The notes: generated by a model from the letters alone, not told the origin. A DNA stretch of 64,000 bases from Burkholderia ambifaria (GCF_001443045.1 NZ_LKPJ01000026.1:38528-102527), one strand, 5' to 3'. Positions 32,690-43,044 are shown, counted from the first letter of the stretch. Program-made: numbers and translations.

Positions 32690-33315
32690 TGGCACTCCTC
32701 TTCGTCAGGGCTGGATAACGACTCGATCCTTGCCGTGTGCGCGCCGGTTGGCACGGTGAGCGAATCTCGGGGCACATGTCCGTCAATGTCGTCGACCGCA
32801 GCGGCGGACGCCGGCACGACAGAAATGGTCGCTTGGACCGAGGCACGCAAGCCCGTACGGGTTGCTGTCATCACGCTCGATCCTGCGGCGAATTCTAGGT
32901 TGCCGATGCGGCATCACGCTCTCGGTGATTTCCACTATATCCCGTAATTTGGAATTTTCGTCAATGTTATTGGGTGAATATTTAGACGAAATGTCTCATA
33001 AATTCCGTAATGAGGAATTGTTGCGTAATGAAATTGCAAGGCGCACCACCGTGCCGGCGATCGACCTGATTGCGGGCATGCCTGATGGAATCGGCTCGGC
33101 CCGCGTTGAGGCGCGACATTGCTTGCGGGCGTGATCAACCACAGCGGCCTCGCGTGGATCGCCCGGCCGCTCGCCGGTGCCGCTGATCATTCGCGTGTGG
33201 GGCGAAAACGATTCGATCGTGCGCACCGCGACCGGCCTGCTGGTCGTGTCGATGCGGTCCGCGCTGCTGTCGGCGCCGTTGCGCAGTATCCGCTGTCACG
33301 GACGCTACGACGCCG
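32690..33315. other. Gene-poor region with regulatory dyads and decayed sequence
   Basis: No intact gene. The part near 32930-33030 is strikingly AT-rich and carries the two dyads listed separately. From about 33045 to 33280 several frames give short protein-like stretches (for example LAGVINHSGLAWIARPLAGA) that cannot be assigned, presumably the wreck of another gene. Confidence 0.4.
32938..33019. promoter_or_regulatory. Two dyads of the AATyCCG-n5-CGGrATT type
   Basis: Site A (32938-32956) reads TATCCCGTAATTTGGAATT. Site B (33001-33019) reads AATTCCGTAATGAGGAATT, with perfect AATTCC/GGAATT arms. Both share the core CCG-n5-(C)GG with sites at 43045-43064, 43186-43204 and 62662-62678. They lie upstream of the minus-strand MFS gene. 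Confidence 0.45.
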
Positions 33316-33483
33316 GCGCTGTCGATCATCCGCGGGCTCACGTCGATCGACATGGTCGGCACGGACGTGGTCGAGGTCGAGGTCGAGGTCGCGCCCGCCT
33401 ACGATCATGCGGACATTACCGCGCTCGCCGCCGCACACGTCGCGAGCGAGCTGATCTGCCTGTTCAGGCACCGCGCGGGCGCG
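33316..33483 (+). pseudogene. C-terminal fragment of a ureohydrolase (agmatinase/guanidinobutyrase type)
   Basis: The plus strand reads ALSIIRGLTSIDMVGTDVVE, then VEVEVAPAYDHADITALAAA and HVASELICLFRHRAG. Agmatinase-family enzymes end with G-L-x-x-x-x-x-V-G-x-D-V-V-E-V-x-P-x-Y-D-x-x-x-I-T-A-L-A-A-A. The insertion EVEV comes from a gtcgag triplet repeat at 33367-33390 and extends a normally invariant turn. The metal-binding core is absent, so this is a relic. Confidence 0.65.
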
Positions 33484-33701
33484 TCGTGTGCGTCCCGAAG
33501 AACGCAGTGCCGATGCCGCTTCAATGAATTCGTTATCCGAATCGAATGGGGCCTGCTGCGGGCAACACCGCAATCCGAGGGATCGACCACGCAGCGACGG
33601 GGGAGCAGGTCAAACGAAAAGGATCGCAGCGACGACACGCGCATTTTCCCGCCGTCGTATGCTTTACGTTATCCTGTCGCCCCAATCGCCTGGCCGATCC
33701 G

Positions 33702-35182
33702 ATGAAGCGTCCGCCGTTTTCCACTCAACTCGTCATGCTCTGGGCACTCGTCGCGGCGCTCTGTGCGACGCTCGTCGCGGTCGTTTGGGTCATGGCAAAT
33801 TCCGCCGAGAGCCAGCAGATCGCCGGCGCCAGGGCAGCGGGCGGGGCGGCCTGCGAAGCGGTCGCGTCGCGCTACGACGCTTCCGCTGCATCGGCCGGCG
33901 CCGGGCCCGATCTGGCGCTGATGCATGCGGTCCTCGATATCGTTCTGGCCCGCACGCCGGACCTGGAAGGCGGGTTCTGGATGCCCGCCGGCGCGCCTGC
34001 CGCGGACGGTTTTCTCGCGTATTCCTTTCCCACTTATCAGGGCAGCGGCATCAAGCGCGACGTCCCGGAGGCGGAAATACCGCTGATCCTCCGGACGCTG
34101 CGGGCCGCCGCCGCGACGCACGGCTCGACGTCGAACGTCGTCGAGGGCGCGCAGGACGCGGTCGTTGCGGCGGCATGTCCGGTGCGCACCGGGTCGGGCC
34201 TGTTCGTCTGGACGATGACGCGTGCCCGTCCGCCGCTCGGACGGCACGGGGAACTGCTGGTGACGGGCCTCGCCGCCGTGCTCGCGGTGATTCTCGCGCT
34301 TGCGGCGGCGCTGGCCGTTGCACTGCGTCGCTGGAGGCGCAATCTCGCGCGGATCGAAGCCGGGTTGGTGCCCGATGGCCGCGAACGGCACCTGCCGTAC
34401 GTCGGCGAGCCGGATCTCGATCGGATCATCGATGCGTTCAACGCGCGCGCACGACGTGCCGAACAACTGCAACAGCAGACCGCCGAACTCCGCACGCGGC
34501 TGACCGAGGCCGAGCGTTTCGGCATGCTCGGCAAACTGGCCGCGCAGGTTGCGCACGAGATTCGCAATCCGATGGGGGCGATGCGGCTGAAGGCCGAAAA
34601 TGCGCTGGCCGGTGACGGCCGACGGCAGCAGGATGCGCTGCGCGTGATTCTGGCGCAGATCGAGCGTATCGATGCGCAATTGTCGGGCTTGCTTGCGCTG
34701 ACGCAGCCGGTCAGCCCGCATGCGACGCGCGTCGATGTCGACGCGTGGCTTGCGCAGGTCGTCGAATCGCACCGCGAACTGGCGCAGCGGCAAACGATCG
34801 ATCTCGCGCTGTCACGCGGCGCGCATGGCGAGCGACTCGCGCTGCCGTCCGATTTCCCGGTATTCGATCCCGACCAGATGCAGCGTGCGCTCGATAACCT
34901 GCTGCTCAACGCGCTGCGCCATGCGGGCGACGGCGGCGCGGTGACGCTCGCAGCCGCGCGTCGCACGTCCGCCGATCGCCACTGGCTCAGAATCACCGTG
35001 TCGGACAGTGGTCCGGGCGTTCCCGCCGCGCAGCGCGAGCGAATTTTCGAACCGTTCGTGACGGGGCGCGCGGACGGAACGGGCCTCGGCCTGGCCGTCG
35101 TCCGCGAAGTGGCGGCGGCGCATGGCGGGCAGGCCTGGCTCGACGATACCCCGCGGGGTGCCTCATTCGTGATCGAGATTCC

Positions 35183-35201
<19 letters not shown>
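33702..35201 (+). CDS. Membrane sensor histidine kinase
   Basis: A 499-residue kinase. TM1 is at residues about 8-31, followed by a periplasmic sensor region of about 150 residues, and TM2 at about 185-208 (LLVTGLAAVLAVILALAAAL). There is a HAMP-like linker and a dimerisation helix with His285 in QVAHEIRNPMGAMRL. The ATPase domain shows N box DNLLLNALRHAG, G1 DSGPGVP and G2 GTGLGLAVVREV. The start at 33702 was chosen because the protein then begins with charged residues directly before TM1. It overlaps the response regulator gene by 19 bp, so the two are a cotranscribed two-component pair. Ligand unknown. Confidence 0.88.
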
Positions 35202-36559
<1,358 letters not shown>

Positions 36560-36603
36560 CCCGCGGCCTCCACGGTCGGATTCTCGACACTCGGCGGGGA
36601 GAG

Positions 36604-36687
36604 GTGTCGGGAAACCGGACACCTTCGGCGCGCTTCACCGTTCGACGCACCGCCACGCGGGCGTTCGAGGGCTGGCACAGGGGTTGC
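36604..36687 (+). promoter_or_regulatory. Sigma-54 promoter with upstream inverted repeat
   Basis: TGGCAC (36673-36678), five bases, TTGC (36684-36687) matches the -24/-12 consensus exactly, with the GG and GC dinucleotides correctly spaced. About 50 bp upstream, 36604-36624 is an inverted repeat with GGTGTC and GACACC arms, a good enhancer-site candidate for the regulator encoded just before. The gene at 36726 begins about 40 bp after the -12 element. Confidence 0.8.
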
Positions 36688-36725
36688 GTAAGGGATGGCA
36701 TCGCAATCCTTCGCCGAAGCCCGCC

Positions 36726-37499
36726 ATGATGTCGCATCCGTTTGCCATTCGATTGCCGTCGCCATGCGGCACCGCCGTGCGCCGGGCCTATCGAGCGTTT
36801 TCCGCTGTCGTGCTGATTGCCGCGGCGACGGCCAGTGCGGCTCAGATGCCGCCGGCGCCGCGCGCGGCGGCGGACCCGGCGGGTGTCGCGCCGCCTCCCC
36901 CTCCGCCTCCCGCGCTTTCGCCCGTTGCGCCCGGGGGTGACGTCGCACCGGATGCGCTCGTGTCCGGCACGCTGTCGCGCCTGACGATCAACCCGGAGGG
37001 CGCGGTCGACGGCTTCGTGCTGGCCGACGGGACGCTCGTCCATCTTCCGCCGCATCTCGGCACGCAGCTGATCGCATTCGCGCGGCCCGGCGAGCGCGTG
37101 ACGGTGGCAGGCATTCGCCGCTTCGGCGATGACATCCACGCGCGCGTGGTCCGCAACGACGGCACCGGCGCGTCGCTTTCCGACCAGCCGCCACCGCTTT
37201 CCGCACCGATGCCTCCCGCGTTGCGCGGCGTCAATCTCGCCCGCCTCAGCGTGTCCGGCGTCGTGCGTCGCGTGACGCGCGCGCCGCGCGGCGAACCGGA
37301 TGGCGTGATGCTCGACAACGGCGCGATCGTCAAGCTGACCGTGCCCGCCGCCCAGCAGTTCGGCGGGCTGCTCGTACCCGGTGCGCGCGTTGCCGCGGTC
37401 GGCTACGGCACGCGCAATGCCTACGGCGAAGCGCTGCAGGCGACGGCATTCGGCTCGCCGGGCCATGTCGTGAATCTCTATGACGATGTCGCGCGCTGA
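36726..37499 (+). CDS. Exported protein with two copies of a small OB-like repeat domain
   Basis: 257 residues (two consecutive ATG codons, 36726 and 36729). The N-terminus up to about residue 40 is a signal peptide (AFSAVVLIAAATASAAQ), then a proline-rich linker (GVAPPPPPPPALSPV). Two related units follow: SGTLSRLTINPEGAVDGFVL with GTLVHLPPHLG, and SGVVRRVTRAPRGEPDGVML with GAIVKLTVPAA. The pattern G-x-V/L-x(7-8)-P-x-G-x-x-D-G-x-x-L-x-x-G-x-x-V-x-x-P recurs in the next gene. All-beta, OB-like fold suspected. Driven by the sigma-54 promoter at 36673. No named family recognised. Confidence 0.65.
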   Translation: MMSHPFAIRLPSPCGTAVRRAYRAFSAVVLIAAATASAAQMPPAPRAAADPAGVAPPPPPPPALSPVAPGGDVAPDALVSGTLSRLTINPEGAVDGFVLADGTLVHLPPHLGTQLIAFARPGERVTVAGIRRFGDDIHARVVRNDGTGASLSDQPPPLSAPMPPALRGVNLARLSVSGVVRRVTRAPRGEPDGVMLDNGAIVKLTVPAAQQFGGLLVPGARVAAVGYGTRNAYGEALQATAFGSPGHVVNLYDDVAR

Positions 37500-37541
37500 G
37501 GGCGCGACGCCGTTCCAATATCCCTTGAAAAGGAGTCCTGC

Positions 37542-38087
37542 ATGCACTGGATCGATCCCGCCTGCCTGCCCGAAACGCGCGGCCGCGTCACGCAATTCCT
37601 GCTCAACCCGCACGGAGAAATCGACGGCCTGATCCTGAACGGCGACCTGCAGGTTCACGTGCCGCCGCATCTTGGCCGCAAGCTGACCCGGCATGTCGCG
37701 GTCGGCGATCGCATCCGCGTGCGCGGCGTCAAGGCGCGCGGCGCCGGGATGATCGCCGCCGTACAGCTGACCGGGCGCGGCGGCGTCGACATCGTCGACG
37801 ACGGGCCCGTGCACGACGCGCCGAAACCATCGCGACCCGCCCGCAAGCCGATGGAGCTCCGGGGCGAAGTCGCGCTTGCGCTGCACGGCCCGAAAGGCGA
37901 GCTGAACGGCGCATTGCTGACGAGCGGTGTCGCATTGCGGATGCCGCCGCATGCGGCGGCCGAGCTGCGCGATTATCTTCGCGCGGGCACCCATGTACAG
38001 GTGTGGGGGCATGGCATCGCGACGCCGCACGGCACGACGCTCGACGTGCACGAGATTGCCGAGCTCGTCGATGCGCCTGATGAGTGA
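37542..38087 (+). CDS. Cytoplasmic protein with two copies of the same repeat domain
   Basis: A 181-residue protein without signal peptide; ATG 37542 follows aaggag closely. Unit 1 is RGRVTQFLLNPHGEIDGLIL with LQVHVPPHLGRKL. Unit 2 is RGEVALALHGPKGELNGALL with VALRMPPHAAAEL. Each is followed by a G-x-x-I/V-x-V-x-G strand (VGDRIRVRGVKARG; AGTHVQVWGHGIAT). It is thus the soluble partner of the exported protein 42 bp upstream. Function unknown; the P-P-H motif is the most conserved element and could bind a metal or an anion. Confidence 0.65.
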   Translation: MHWIDPACLPETRGRVTQFLLNPHGEIDGLILNGDLQVHVPPHLGRKLTRHVAVGDRIRVRGVKARGAGMIAAVQLTGRGGVDIVDDGPVHDAPKPSRPARKPMELRGEVALALHGPKGELNGALLTSGVALRMPPHAAAELRDYLRAGTHVQVWGHGIATPHGTTLDVHEIAELVDAPDE

Positions 38088-39405
38088 CGGTGCGTCGGTG
38101 ACCATGCGCCCGGCACGCGCGCTCGAAGCGCTCAATTTCTTCCTGGCCGACGTGCAGGCCGGCATTGGCCCGTTCGTCGGCGTCATCCTGCTGTCGCGCG
38201 GCTGGAGTGCCGACGCGATCGGCTCGGTCATGACGCTGGCCGGGCTCGCCGCGATGGCCGCGACGCCGCCGGCCGGTGCGCTCGTCGATGCGTTGCGAGC
38301 GAAGCGGGCGCTGATCGTCGCGGCGACCGCGGCGACCGCGCTGGCGTCGCTGGCGCTGATGTTCGTCGACAGCTATCCGGCGGTGGCCGCTTCGCAGATC
38401 CTGGCTGCCGTCAGCGGCGCGGCGCTTGCGCCGGCCGTCGCGGGCGTGACGCTGGGCATCGCGCGTCGGCCAGGCTTCGATCGGCAGTTCGGCCGCAACC
38501 AGATGGCGAACCACGCGGGCAACGTCGTCGGTGCGGCGCTCGCGGGCTGGCTCGGCTGGCATGCGGGATTCGACGCCGTGTTCGCGCTCGTCGTCGTCTT
38601 CACGATGTTCGCCATCGCGAGTACGTTGGCGATTCCGGGGCGTGCCATCGATCACGCATGCGCGCGCGGTCTCGACGCGCAAAGCGCCGGTCCACACGGC
38701 CAGGCATTCGACGGCGCGCCGACGCCTCGCGTCGGCGGGTTGCGTACGCTATTCGAGAACCGGCCGCTGGTGCTGCTCGGCGCGTCGCTCGCGCTGTTTC
38801 ATCTGGGCAACGCCGCGATGCTGCCGCTATACGGGATGGGCGTGGTCGCCACGCACCGCAGCAACGCGAGCGCGTTCACCGCGCAAACCATCGTCATCGC
38901 GCAGCTCGTGATGGTCGCGGCGGCCTGGTTCGCGCCTCGCCTGATTCGTGCGTACGGCTATTGGCGGGTGTTGCTGATTTCGTTTCTGTCGTTGCCGGTG
39001 CGCGGTGCGCTCGCTGCGGCGTTGATGAGCGAAGCGGGCGTGTGGCCGGTGCGCGGTGCGCTCGCTGCGGCGTTGATGAGCGAAGCGGGCGTGTGGCCGG
39101 TGCAGATTCTCGATGGCATCGGCGCCGGCCTGCAAAGCGTCGTCGTACCGGCGCTCGTCGTGCGCCTGCTGCACGGCTCCGGCCGTGTGAACGTCGGGCA
39201 GGGCGCCGTCGCGACTGCGCAGGGTGTCGGCGCGGCGCTCAGCCCCGCGCTGGGCGGTGTCCTCGCGCAGCACTTCGGTTATCCGGCTGCGTTCATGGTG
39301 CTGGGTGCCGTGTCGACGGGTTCGCTCGCGCTCTGGCTCGGCCATGCGCGATCGCTGAGCGGCGTATGCGGCAAGCCGGCCGATCTGCCCGCCGCTTCGT
39401 CCTGA
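38080..39405 (+). CDS. MFS transporter with a 17-residue internal tandem duplication
   Basis: About 441 residues and twelve helices, opening with ARALEALNFFLADVQAGIGP and continuing with segments such as LSRGWSADAIGSVMTLAGLA and RQFGRNQMANHAGNVVGAAL. The start at 38080 overlaps the previous stop by eight bases; ATGs at 38071 or 38104 are alternatives. The segment VRGALAAALMSEAGVWP occurs twice in succession (DNA 38998-39099) in the loop/helix region after about residue 305. Removing one copy would restore a normal spacing between helices. Transport function after duplication is uncertain. In the sigma-54 controlled group by position. Confidence 0.8.
   Translation: MSDGASVTMRPARALEALNFFLADVQAGIGPFVGVILLSRGWSADAIGSVMTLAGLAAMAATPPAGALVDALRAKRALIVAATAATALASLALMFVDSYPAVAASQILAAVSGAALAPAVAGVTLGIARRPGFDRQFGRNQMANHAGNVVGAALAGWLGWHAGFDAVFALVVVFTMFAIASTLAIPGRAIDHACARGLDAQSAGPHGQAFDGAPTPRVGGLRTLFENRPLVLLGASLALFHLGNAAMLPLYGMGVVATHRSNASAFTAQTIVIAQLVMVAAAWFAPRLIRAYGYWRVLLISFLSLPVRGALAAALMSEAGVWPVRGALAAALMSEAGVWPVQILDGIGAGLQSVVVPALVVRLLHGSGRVNVGQGAVATAQGVGAALSPALGGVLAQHFGYPAAFMVLGAVSTGSLALWLGHARSLSGVCGKPADLPAASS
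38998..39099 (+). repeat. 51-bp perfect tandem duplication inside the MFS gene
   Basis: Copy 1 is 38998-39048 and copy 2 is 39049-39099, identical over all 51 bases. The seven bases before copy 1 and the start of the sequence after copy 2 show the same gccggtg word, consistent with slippage or unequal exchange. It keeps the frame (17 codons). Confidence 0.95.
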
Positions 39406-39442
39406 AGATCATTTCGAACCTTCTGCCGTTCCTTACCTGCCA

Positions 39443-40696
39443 ATGAATCCTGCCTCGCTTGCATGGCTGATTTCCGCGCTCGCCACCGCGGGCGTCATCG
39501 CGCGACCCTTCGGCTGGCCCGAAGCGACCTGGGCCGTGAGCGGCGCGCTGCTGCTGGTCGTGTTCGGCCTGTTGCCCGTGCATCCGGCGCTCGACGCCGT
39601 GGCGAAGGGGGGCGACGTGTATCTGTTCCTGACCGGCATGATGCTGCTGTCCGAGGTCGCGCGTCGTGAAGGATTGTTCGACTGGGTCGCGACGCACGTC
39701 GTCAATCTCGCGCAGGGTTCGCCCCGGCGCTTGTTCGCACTCGTCTACCTGGTCGGCACCGTGACGACGATCTTTCTGTCGAACGATGCGACCGCGGTCG
39801 TGCTGACGCCGGCCGTGTTCGCGGCCGCGCGCCGAGCGAAGGCCGACCCGATGCCGCTGCTGTACATCTGTGCGTTCGTCGCCAACGCGGCGAGCTTCGT
39901 GCTGCCGATCTCGAACCCGGCGAATCTCGTGCTGTACGGTTCGCGCATGCCCGCGCTCGGCGTATGGCTGGCGCATTTCGCGCTGCCGTCCGTCGCATCG
40001 ATCGCGTGCACGTTCCTGATGCTTCGGATCACTCAGCGACATGCGCTTCGCGGCCATTGCGCGTCGGGTTTGCCGGTGCGGCCGCTCACCGCAGGCGGGC
40101 GCATTGCGCTGGCCGGCATCGCGGTCACGGCCGTCGCGCTGATGGCGGTGTCGATGAAGGATCGCCCGCTCGGGCTGCCGACCGCGATCGCGGGAATCGT
40201 CACCGTCGCGTGCGTCCTGTATCGCGATCGCGCGGCGTGCGTGCCGATCGTTCGAGAAATTTCATGGAGCGTGCTGCCGCTCGTCGCGGGTTTGTTCGTG
40301 CTCGTCGAAGCGCTCGACCGGACCGGCGCGGTGCGCGCGCTGGCCGGGCTGCTGCGCGAGTGGACGGCAAGCGGCGAGCAGGTGGCCGCAGCCGCATCGG
40401 GCATCGCGATCGCGCTGGCGTCGAACCTGGTCAACAACCTGCCCGCCGGACTGATCGCGAGTTCGACGATCGGCGCCGCGCACAGTCCGCAATCGGTGAT
40501 CGACGCGATTCTCATCGGCGTCGACCTGGGCCCGAACCTGTCCATCACCGGATCGCTCGCGACGATTCTGTGGCTCGCGGCGATTCGCCGCGAAGGGCAG
40601 CGGGTCGGCTTCGGAGAATTTCTCGCGGTCGGCGCGTGCGTGATGTTGCCGGCGTTGCTGATCGCGCTGGTGACGCGGCTCGCGCTCGGCGCGTGA
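39443..40696 (+). CDS. ArsB/NhaD-superfamily anion permease
   Basis: A 417-residue permease of the ion transporter superfamily with about eleven helices and two inverted repeats. Each repeat half carries the family hairpin: FLSNDATAVVLTPAVF in the first, LVNNLPAGLIASSTIGAAHS in the second. Also visible are LPISNPANLVLYGSRMP and GVDLGPNLSITGSLATILWL, the pattern of ArsB-type arsenite or related anion exporters. No arsR or arsC is adjacent, so arsenic is not supported by context. It follows the MFS gene by 37 bp and may be part of the same sigma-54 unit. Confidence 0.82.
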   Translation: MNPASLAWLISALATAGVIARPFGWPEATWAVSGALLLVVFGLLPVHPALDAVAKGGDVYLFLTGMMLLSEVARREGLFDWVATHVVNLAQGSPRRLFALVYLVGTVTTIFLSNDATAVVLTPAVFAAARRAKADPMPLLYICAFVANAASFVLPISNPANLVLYGSRMPALGVWLAHFALPSVASIACTFLMLRITQRHALRGHCASGLPVRPLTAGGRIALAGIAVTAVALMAVSMKDRPLGLPTAIAGIVTVACVLYRDRAACVPIVREISWSVLPLVAGLFVLVEALDRTGAVRALAGLLREWTASGEQVAAAASGIAIALASNLVNNLPAGLIASSTIGAAHSPQSVIDAILIGVDLGPNLSITGSLATILWLAAIRREGQRVGFGEFLAVGACVMLPALLIALVTRLALGA

Positions 40697-40706
40697 TGCA
40701 TCACGC
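40691..40706. terminator. 16-bp perfect palindrome at the end of the permease gene
   Basis: GCGTGATGCATCACGC overlaps the permease stop codon and is followed by a cacgcacgc duplication. It lies between two convergent genes whose stops are 41 bp apart, so it may help end transcription in both directions, although no U-run is present. Confidence 0.35.
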
Positions 40707-40736
40707 ACGCCACGCACGCCACGCGCCCGATTCGAC

Positions 40737-42842
40737 CTAGAACGAGTAAGCGAGCGACGCGAACAGGCTGCGCGGCGCGCCCGGCGTGACCCACAAGCTG
40801 TTGTACGAGCTGACGTAGGTCGTGCGATTGAACAGGTTGTTCAGCACGACCGACGCGCGCAGATGCTTGTCGAGCTGCACGTAGCCGTTGAGCTGCACGG
40901 TCGCGTAGGCGGGCAGCGCGAAGCCGTCCTGCGTGTTCGCGGTGTTGCCGGCGCGGCGCCCGACATAGATCACGCCCGTGCCGACCCCCGCCTTCTCCGC
41001 GAACGGCAGCGCGGTTTCGTACATGAGCAGCGCGCTGCCGCTCAGGCGCGGTATGTCGACGAGCCGCGCGCCGGGCGTCAGCACCGTATCGCGCGTGACT
41101 TCGGCATCGACATACGCGAGGTTGACGATGCCGCGCAGGCCGTGGCCCAGGTCGCCGTTCCATTCGAATTCGACGCCGCGGCTGCGCACTTCGCCGGCCG
41201 CGCGCGAAAAGCCGGCATTCGCCGGATCGGCGGTCAGCACGTTGCGCTTGTTGACATGGAACGCCGCGACGGTTGCGAGCCAGCGCGTGCCGGCCCATTT
41301 CGCGCCGGCTTCGTAACCATGCCCTTTCTCGGGATCGAACGCGCGGCCGTCGGCATCGGCGCCGTTGTTCGGCCGGAACGAGTACGCCGTGTTCGCATAC
41401 AGCGACAGCGCGGGGCTCATTTCGTACACGACGCCGATGCGCGGGCTCAGCGCGGTCTGCAACTGGCTGGTCGTCACGCCTTTCAGGCGGTTCTCGACCG
41501 ACTGGTGGAAGCGATCCCAGCGCAGCCCGGCGAGGATTTTCCAGTGCGGCCCGAACGCCAGCGTGTCCTGCGCGTAGACGCCTTGCCCGTCGTCGCGCTC
41601 GAGCAGGTTGGTCGCGGTGCGCAGCGCGGGCGCCGGCTGGCCGTAGACCGGATCGAAGATGTCGATCGCATACGGCGCGGCGGCGGTCGGCGTCGAGCGC
41701 GCAACGAACTGGTCGTAGTTGAAGCGATACGCATCGACACCCATCACGAGCGTGTGGCCGATGCCGCCGGTGCGGAACTTGCCGGTCGTTTCGAGCCGGC
41801 CTTGCAGGTCGTTCGAGTGAAACGCGACCTGCCGATAGCGGCGCCATAGCGTGCGGCCGTCCGGCTGCAGCGAGAATGCCTCGGACGAGCGTCCGGACAG
41901 GTCGGTGTCGCGCTGTGCGAAGCCGGCGTTGATCGACCAGCGGGCATCGATGCGATGCTCGAGCGTGAACTGGTGGCCCGTGTTGCGCACGTCGTAGTCG
42001 CCGTCGCGCGGCTCGCCGAGAAAGCGCGACGCCGGGATCACGCCGAGCTGGCCGTTTACCGCCACCACGCCGCGATCGAGCGGCGCGCGCTGGCGCACGC
42101 TTTCGAACTCGTAGTGGAGCGTCGTGTCCGTGCCGATGTCCCACGTGAACGAGGGGGCGAACAGGTAGCGTTTGCTCGACACCGTATCGCGGAAGCTGCC
42201 GTTGTTCTCGTTCATCGCGACGAAGCGGTACGCGAGCGATTTCGTGACGGGCCCGGTCGAATCGAGCGTCTGGCGCAGCGCGCCGTAGCTGCCGGCCGAC
42301 ACGCCGATGGTGTTCGAGCGCGCGAACTGCGGCTGTTTCGTCGTGTAGCTGATGAGCCCGCCCGGATCGCCGCGGCCGTACAGCGCGGACGCAGGCCCCT
42401 TGAGCACTTCCATGCGCTCGAGGGTGGCGGTGTCGCGCGGGACGCTGATCCCGCGATTCCATGAGAAGCCGTTGACGAGGTAGTCGGTGCCCGAGGTGTT
42501 GCCGTCGCCGGCGAAGCCGCGCACCGCGTAGTTGTCCCACAGGCCGCCGAAGTTGTTTTGCCGCGCGACGCCCGCGACCCAGTCGTACAGGTCTTCGCCG
42601 CGCGTCGCGGCCACTGTCTTGATCAGTTTCGTATCGACGCTGCTGACCGCGAACGGGATCTCCATCACGTCCGTCTCGGTGCGTGTCGCGCTCGTCGATT
42701 CGGGCGCGCGAAACGGCGCGGTCGTGCGTTGCCCCGAGACCTCGATGGCGGGCAGCGACAACTCCTGCGCATCGGCTGCGCTCAGGCCGGCCGTGCCGAC
42801 GGCGATGGCCATCGGTGCGGCCGCCCAGTTCTTCCTGCTCAT
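40737..42842 (-). CDS. TonB-dependent siderophore receptor
   Basis: A 701-residue outer-membrane receptor. The signal peptide (MSRKNWAAAPMAIAVGTAGL to ADAQ) is followed by a plug domain with IPFAVSSVDTKLIKTVAATR, NYAVRGFAGDGNTSGTDYLV and LERMEVLKGPASALYGRGDP (the classical V-L-K-G-P-x-x-x-L-Y-G). A 22-strand barrel then ends with ASLAYSF and a terminal Phe. Length is typical of ferric-siderophore (FhuE/FpvA-like) receptors without an extra signalling domain. ATG 42842 has an aagga ribosome site. The Fur-like box at 42936-42956 supports iron control. The ligand cannot be deduced. Confidence 0.9.
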   Translation of the reverse strand: MSRKNWAAAPMAIAVGTAGLSAADAQELSLPAIEVSGQRTTAPFRAPESTSATRTETDVMEIPFAVSSVDTKLIKTVAATRGEDLYDWVAGVARQNNFGGLWDNYAVRGFAGDGNTSGTDYLVNGFSWNRGISVPRDTATLERMEVLKGPASALYGRGDPGGLISYTTKQPQFARSNTIGVSAGSYGALRQTLDSTGPVTKSLAYRFVAMNENNGSFRDTVSSKRYLFAPSFTWDIGTDTTLHYEFESVRQRAPLDRGVVAVNGQLGVIPASRFLGEPRDGDYDVRNTGHQFTLEHRIDARWSINAGFAQRDTDLSGRSSEAFSLQPDGRTLWRRYRQVAFHSNDLQGRLETTGKFRTGGIGHTLVMGVDAYRFNYDQFVARSTPTAAAPYAIDIFDPVYGQPAPALRTATNLLERDDGQGVYAQDTLAFGPHWKILAGLRWDRFHQSVENRLKGVTTSQLQTALSPRIGVVYEMSPALSLYANTAYSFRPNNGADADGRAFDPEKGHGYEAGAKWAGTRWLATVAAFHVNKRNVLTADPANAGFSRAAGEVRSRGVEFEWNGDLGHGLRGIVNLAYVDAEVTRDTVLTPGARLVDIPRLSGSALLMYETALPFAEKAGVGTGVIYVGRRAGNTANTQDGFALPAYATVQLNGYVQLDKHLRASVVLNNLFNRTTYVSSYNSLWVTPGAPRSLFASLAYSF

Positions 42843-42935
42843 ACCCCGTCCTTTGATGTGATCTGCGTTCGGGCATGACCGATGACCTCGCGCCGACGTC
42901 CGTGTTCCAAACAGTACATTCGCGCGGAAATTTAA

Positions 42936-42956
42936 TGCAAATGAGAGGCATTTGCA
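42936..42956 (-). promoter_or_regulatory. Fur-like box upstream of the siderophore receptor
   Basis: The arms TGCAAATG and CATTTGCA pair perfectly around AGAGG. The 19-bp core agrees with Fur boxes in its A/T-rich arms and spacing, and lies about 95 bp upstream of the receptor start in an AT-rich promoter. Confidence 0.6.
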
Positions 42957-43044
42957 ATCGTAAGTTTGGATCCAGGCGTGCAATGCGAAGCAACCGGCAA
43001 CGGGACGGCGGTCGCGGGCGTTTGCTCGATCGCTCTTGTCGCTA

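Noticed and set aside
33045..33280. Protein-like stretches LAGVINHSGLAWIARPLAGA and IIRVWGENDSIVRTATGL
   Set aside because: They lie in different frames and I cannot match them to a family, so they are described only as decayed sequence.
39443..40696. Arsenic resistance operon
   Set aside because: The permease is ArsB-like but no arsR, arsC or arsH is nearby, so arsenic specificity is not supported.
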